Assembly (NCBI GenBank): GCA_022792885.1
Contig: JAAWBX010000036.1
Span: forward strand, 186,001-250,000
Length of the DNA stretch: 64,000 nt
Direction of reading: 5' to 3'
Source: Lachnospiraceae bacterium
GTDB lineage: Bacteria; Bacillota; Clostridia; Lachnospirales; Lachnospiraceae
The notes below the pieces were generated by a model that was given only the letters and a program-made list of their open reading frames with translations, did no database searches and was not told where the DNA came from. Positions 60,340 through 64,000 of this stretch are shown here, in pieces. Numbering within the stretch: the first letter of the stretch is position 1; every line of letters begins with the position of its first letter. The position numbers and the translations under genes were made by a program.

Positions 60340-61320
60340 TTAAATGTTGTAAATTTCCGTCTTATAACGCGCCAGATTCCGCTCCATCCAGGCGATCGTT
60401 TCCCGAAGTCCCTGTTCCAACGTATATCGAGGGCTCCAATTCGTTAATTCTTTTATCTTGGTATTGTCCCCCAACAAACGATTCACTTCGCTTTTCTCCG
60501 GTCTGAGCCTTTCCTCATCGCACAGGATTCGAGCGGCCGGATTGATCTGCCGGATGATCTCTTCCGCCAGCGCACCGATGGAGATCTCCTGCATCGTAGC
60601 GATATTGATCTCTTCCCCCACCGTTTTTTCCGATTCATAGATTTCTTTGAAACCGTTCACCGTATCCGCCACATAATTAAAATCCCGCGTAGGCGTCAGC
60701 GATCCCAATTTAATTTCCCGGTTTCCCGCCAGCAGCTGACCGATCACGGTCGGAATGACGGCCCGCGCCGACTGCCTCGGACCATAGGTATTAAACGGCC
60801 GTACAATGGAAATCGGCATATTAAAACTGCGGTAAAAACTTTCCGCCAGCCTGTCCGCCCCTATCTTCGTCGCGGAATACGGCGACTGCCCCTGATAGGG
60901 ATGCGCTTCATCCATCGGTACATATTTTGCGGTTCCGTAAACTTCCGACGTCGACGTAACCAAAATCTTAGAAGTCTCCCAGGTTCTTGCCGCCTGTAAA
61001 ACGTTCAGAGTCCCCTTGATATTCGTATCCACATAAGAATCCGGCGAATGATAGCTGAACGGAATCGCGATCAGCGCCGCCAAGTGAAAGATCCCGTCCA
61101 CCCCCTTCACGGCTTCCCGCACCCCGTTGGGATCCCGGATATCCCCGCAAAAAACCTCCAGTTCCTTCCGAATTTCTTCCGGCAACGCATCGATCCATCC
61201 GTATGTACCAAAAGAATTGTAATAAACAAAAGCTTTCACCCGATAGCCGGATCGGACCAGCAATTCCGTCAGATGGCTCCCTATAAATCCATCCGCGCCC
61301 GTAACCAATACCTGTTTCAT
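60340..61320 (-). CDS. LegB-like NAD-dependent sugar-nucleotide 4,6-dehydratase
   Basis: 326 residues, extended SDR. NAD motif GADGFIGSH (residues 8-16), the LegB-like AFVYYNSFGTYGWID, active-site TSTSEVYGTA and YSATK. It removes water from UDP- or GDP-GlcNAc to give the 4-keto-6-deoxy sugar, first step toward legionaminate-like nonulosonic acids. The acetyltransferase and hydrolysing epimerase steps are not seen here and may lie upstream of the window. Confidence 0.87.
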   Translation of the reverse strand: MKQVLVTGADGFIGSHLTELLVRSGYRVKAFVYYNSFGTYGWIDALPEEIRKELEVFCGDIRDPNGVREAVKGVDGIFHLAALIAIPFSYHSPDSYVDTNIKGTLNVLQAARTWETSKILVTSTSEVYGTAKYVPMDEAHPYQGQSPYSATKIGADRLAESFYRSFNMPISIVRPFNTYGPRQSARAVIPTVIGQLLAGNREIKLGSLTPTRDFNYVADTVNGFKEIYESEKTVGEEINIATMQEISIGALAEEIIRQINPAARILCDEERLRPEKSEVNRLLGDNTKIKELTNWSPRYTLEQGLRETIAWMERNLARYKTEIYNI

Positions 61321-61342
61321 TTTTTAGCCTTGCCTTCCTATT

Positions 61343-62701
61343 TTAAGAATAATAATGCTCCGTCGTTTTCTTTTTTACATGATAAACGGCAATCTCCGTC
61401 ATGCCACCGGGCGTATTGACAGCCGCGGCTATCTGTTCTATGCTGTCCGCCGGAAGGGTTTTCTCATCAAACACATACGACCATTCTCCCGCATTCTCCC
61501 CGTAATCCAGATTATCCCAGAAATACTGCCCGGTCACCGTCTTAAAACAGAAAAACGGTTGGGTTCCGAAAATATTTTTATGCGCCCGGATCCGGAATAC
61601 CGCGGTATTCTTTTTTTCATCCATGTGGATTTCCGTCTCCAACCCCGCGTACTCCGGGATCAGATTTTCAGCCTTCTGCATGGCGTCGATTGCATTGCTG
61701 AAATGGAATTTCACGTCCGGATACTTCTCCGATGCCTTGCGAATCAAGCCCCGCGCGTAATCCACTTCGTCACACATGTTCCTGAAATCATGGCTCGAAA
61801 AAGACAGAATCGCGGCGCGCCCTTCCCCGGCCTGGATAAATGCTTCCTCCACATCGCTCAATTCCAGCTTAATCAGCCTTGAATCCAGACTCAGGCATCG
61901 GGTGATCCATCTGTGACAGGTCCCCGGAACCTGATAATCGTCATGGCTGGGATGATACGGGCGCCATTTTCTGGTTGCCCGCCGCCAGTCCCCGTACCTG
62001 CCGTCTCTCAAATCGGGCTGACGTTCCGCATTTTCTTTCAGATAGGAATTGCAGGAGTAATCAAAGGGAATCCACTGCTCCAAAAACCAGTGCGCGTCCG
62101 GACGCTCGGCCTCCATGCCGGCCCGATATGCGGCCGGAAACGCGTGATGATCCAGAACGCGCCTGGCCAGAATCTGAAAAAGATTGTTTGAATTGACATA
62201 TGCGGTGCCCGCATAGTTGTACGCCCCGTTAAAGGGAAGCGGATGGTAATGAAATTGCAGCAGATCAATTTTTTCGCATTTGTTTTCAAGAAGTTTTCTA
62301 TGATAATGCCGATAGACATTTCCGAATCCGGCGTCCCGGCGCCTTGGATTGTCCCCGGTGAATCCGGCATGATCCAGACAAAACCAGTTATATACCCAGC
62401 CTTTTCCGTCCGAATCCGGAAACGCATTGCGAAACCGTGCCGACATCAATTCGTCCAACATTTCATCTAACTGATCCCAGGTTGCCAGCGTCTGAATCCG
62501 TTTCCCCGCAAACGCATCCGCAACAAGTTTCTCGTTTCCGCCCAGATCGATCTCCTGATTCTGCAGCTTTCTCAAATTCTCGGCGGACGCTTCCATATTT
62601 ATGCCGAAAATTTCTTTCAACCGCTCAAAAGATGCCTCAACGGATTCGTATAACGGGCCCTCGGTATCAACACAATGCACCACATATACGTCCCTGCTCA
62701 A
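61343..62701 (-). CDS. uncharacterised protein, possible NodB-like deacetylase
   Basis: 452 residues, not confidently recognised. The N-terminal strand VVHCVDTEGPLYE resembles the catalytic Asp region of NodB/polysaccharide-deacetylase barrels, and FHYHPLPFNG gives a possible His pair for a metal. ILSFSSHDFRNM could be a late barrel strand with another His. About 80 C-terminal residues look like a beta-rich add-on. TTG start with a strong AGGAGGGG seven bases upstream. Its place between the NeuB-type synthase and LegB suggests it modifies a nonulosonate intermediate or product. Confidence 0.6.
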   Translation of the reverse strand: MSRDVYVVHCVDTEGPLYESVEASFERLKEIFGINMEASAENLRKLQNQEIDLGGNEKLVADAFAGKRIQTLATWDQLDEMLDELMSARFRNAFPDSDGKGWVYNWFCLDHAGFTGDNPRRRDAGFGNVYRHYHRKLLENKCEKIDLLQFHYHPLPFNGAYNYAGTAYVNSNNLFQILARRVLDHHAFPAAYRAGMEAERPDAHWFLEQWIPFDYSCNSYLKENAERQPDLRDGRYGDWRRATRKWRPYHPSHDDYQVPGTCHRWITRCLSLDSRLIKLELSDVEEAFIQAGEGRAAILSFSSHDFRNMCDEVDYARGLIRKASEKYPDVKFHFSNAIDAMQKAENLIPEYAGLETEIHMDEKKNTAVFRIRAHKNIFGTQPFFCFKTVTGQYFWDNLDYGENAGEWSYVFDEKTLPADSIEQIAAAVNTPGGMTEIAVYHVKKKTTEHYYS

Positions 62702-62713
62702 TCGTATCCCCTC

Positions 62714-63760
62714 CTAAAAATCCTGTAATTGTATGATCTCATCGTAAGCAAGATCCCGCTTTGCCGTTTTTCCGACAACAAATTCATAGTATTGCGGGGA
62801 AATTCCGGTTCCCGGCCGTTTAAAATCGATATCCTCCCGGGAAATGATCTCGCCCGAACGGATATTCCTCGCGGCGACGATACTCCTCTGAAACGCTTCC
62901 CGCCGTTCCTGGCTCTCATTTACCTGCCTCCGAAAACTCCCCAACATCTTGTAACCGACGGCCGCCGCGTCGCAGATCGCTTTCAACTCGCCCGCATCCG
63001 CGGAGATCTTATGATCCCATCCTTCCATATCCTTATCGATCGTGAAATGTTTTTCTATTACTTTTACGTTTTTGGCCAGCGACATGATCGGGGCGGTCGT
63101 CCCGACCGTGTGATCGGAATAGCCCACCGGATAGCCGAAATTCTCTCTTAACATGTCGATATTATTCAGATTGACCTCTTCGTCCCCGGGCGGATAGATC
63201 GATACGCAGTGCAGTAAAACGATCTCCTTACAGCCCTCCCTCTCCAGACAATCCACCGCGTTGTTGATCTCCGAAAGCCCGCACAGCCCCGTACTGATAA
63301 CGACCGGCTTTCGTTTCCCGGCTATATATTTTAAAAAGGGGATGTTATTCAGATCCATCGAAGCGATCTTGATAAAAGGCACCTGCAGTTCATCCGCCAG
63401 CAGATCCACTTCCCGATTCGAAAACGGCGTCGAATTAAAATCGATCCCTTTTTGATCGCAATAATCCTTCAGCTCCCGATGCTCCTTCACGCCGATATGA
63501 TACTTGTCAACGATCTGCTCCAGCGTATAATCGGTCCGATTCCGGTAATCGTCTCTTAAAAAATAATTATCTTCATACGTTTTCCTGGAAAAAATCGAAT
63601 CCTTCGACCAGGATTGGAACTTGACACAATCCGCGCCGCAGCGCACCGCCTCATCTATCATCTTTTTGGCCAAAATCATGTCGCCATTGTGATTCGCACC
63701 GATCTCGGCGATCACATACGGCTTTGCCGCGTCCCGGCACAAACTCAAATAATCAAACAT
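62714..63760 (-). CDS. NeuB/LegI-type nonulosonic acid synthase
   Basis: 348 residues from the ATG at 63760 (AGGGGTGATAAG upstream; the frame is open further upstream into non-homologous sequence). N-terminal TIM barrel with AEIGANHNGD, KFQSW, FNSTPFSN and GYSDHTVGTTAP; C-terminal SAF (antifreeze-like) domain about 285-345 with SIVAARNIRSGE and FKRPGTGISP. It condenses phosphoenolpyruvate with a six-carbon amino sugar. With LegB- and LegC-like neighbours the product is more likely legionaminate-type than Neu5Ac. Confidence 0.9.
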   Translation of the reverse strand: MFDYLSLCRDAAKPYVIAEIGANHNGDMILAKKMIDEAVRCGADCVKFQSWSKDSIFSRKTYEDNYFLRDDYRNRTDYTLEQIVDKYHIGVKEHRELKDYCDQKGIDFNSTPFSNREVDLLADELQVPFIKIASMDLNNIPFLKYIAGKRKPVVISTGLCGLSEINNAVDCLEREGCKEIVLLHCVSIYPPGDEEVNLNNIDMLRENFGYPVGYSDHTVGTTAPIMSLAKNVKVIEKHFTIDKDMEGWDHKISADAGELKAICDAAAVGYKMLGSFRRQVNESQERREAFQRSIVAARNIRSGEIISREDIDFKRPGTGISPQYYEFVVGKTAKRDLAYDEIIQLQDF

Positions 63761-63803
63761 CTTATCACCCCTTTTTCCGATATCCCGCGTAAATGTGCGT
63801 TTC

Positions 63804-64000
63804 TTACTTCTCTCCTGCTTTATGTCTCCGTTTTTGCAGGATATATTCGGCGTATTCAAAATCTTCCCATGTATCAATGTCTACAGATTCCGTTCGGTTC
63901 ATAATATAAGGAACGGTCCGTTCACAGTAATACGTCCGCTTCTCTTTTAACAGATTATAATCCAGAATATAAATCGCTCCGTTGGGAATATAGGAAGTCT
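63804..64000 (-). CDS. CMP-nonulosonate synthetase (NeuA/LegF family), C-terminal part
   Basis: Partial: the 5' part lies beyond the window. The visible 64 residues include PNGAIYILDYN near the beginning and SVDIDTWEDFEYAEYIL near the end, both hallmarks of acylneuraminate cytidylyltransferases. It activates the nonulosonic acid with CTP. The stop lies 43 bases before the NeuB-type synthase start, so the two are co-transcribed. Confidence 0.88.
   Translation of the reverse strand, partial: TSYIPNGAIYILDYNLLKEKRTYYCERTVPYIMNRTESVDIDTWEDFEYAEYILQKRRHKAGEK

Noticed and set aside
1..64000. CRISPR array, insertion sequence or prophage.
   Set aside because: No regularly spaced repeats, transposase, integrase or phage structural genes were seen on either strand.

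Overview
The window (about half GC by eye) reads as a chromosomal segment of an anaerobic Clostridia bacterium, most likely Lachnospiraceae-like. Supporting signs are the Gram-positive ribosome binding sites (AGGAGG, with several GTG/TTG starts), a 2-hydroxyacyl-CoA dehydratase activase family protein, the neighbourhood SEDS protein/class B PBP/U32 peptidase/zapA/ruvB/ruvA, a PolA with a decayed proofreading domain, and a ferredoxin-type membrane-bound [NiFe] hydrogenase. No phage, transposase, plasmid or CRISPR sequence was seen. The genus call is an inference from gene content.

Layout. 1-4.3 kb: the end of an activase-family gene, a small acidic protein, a cobalamin-riboswitch unit on the minus strand (DUF4430 lipoprotein plus ECF S component), an SDR and a membrane protein on the plus strand, and tRNA-Ser(CGA) with promoter and terminator. 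4.3-9.6 kb (minus): metallophosphoesterase, scpA, scpB, proC, type Ic aminotransferase and an LDH-family dehydrogenase as one tight operon. 9.7-11.1 kb: a Cys/Met-metabolism PLP enzyme with a leader of three consecutive hairpins. 11.1-17.7 kb: ZAS-type membrane protein, polA, coaE, walJ, D,D-carboxypeptidase, and upp upstream. 17.7-21.6 kb: a heterodimeric ABC exporter with one degenerate ATP site, and tRNA-Leu(CAA). 21.7-31.7 kb: an MBL-fold protein and a 16-gene group 4 (Mbh/Mrp-type) hydrogenase operon carrying hypA, hypB and hypC inside it. 31.7-39.7 kb: NUDIX, class B PBP, SEDS protein, U32 peptidase, zapA, ruvB, ruvA. 39.8-44.3 kb: hypF-hypD-hypE, which completes the hydrogenase maturation set. 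44.3-64 kb: a long minus-strand surface-glycan locus that continues beyond the window.

How they work together. The Mbh-type complex is predicted to oxidise reduced ferredoxin, evolve H2 and pump ions through its Mrp-like module; HypA-F build its NiFe(CN)2CO centre. The large subunit ends right after its DPCxxC motif, so no maturation protease is expected.

The glycan locus starts, in the direction of transcription, with a nonulosonate (legionaminate-like) pathway: CMP-sugar synthetase (cut by the window edge), NeuB/LegI-type synthase, an unrecognised 452-aa protein, LegB-like and LegC-like enzymes. Nine consecutive genes follow (45.3-59.2 kb) for glycosyl transfer, glycerophosphate-type transfer, cytidylyl transfer and methyl transfer. 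All nine proteins carry the same roughly 90-residue Rossmann-like module (one carries two, so ten copies), at the N terminus, C terminus or middle. This shared module is the most unusual feature of the window. Two of these proteins are four-part fusions, and one is a TIM-barrel paralogue that has lost most of its expected metal ligands. No flippase, polymerase or initiating transferase is seen, so a cytoplasmic protein-glycosylation system (for example flagellin or an adhesin) is one reasonable guess.
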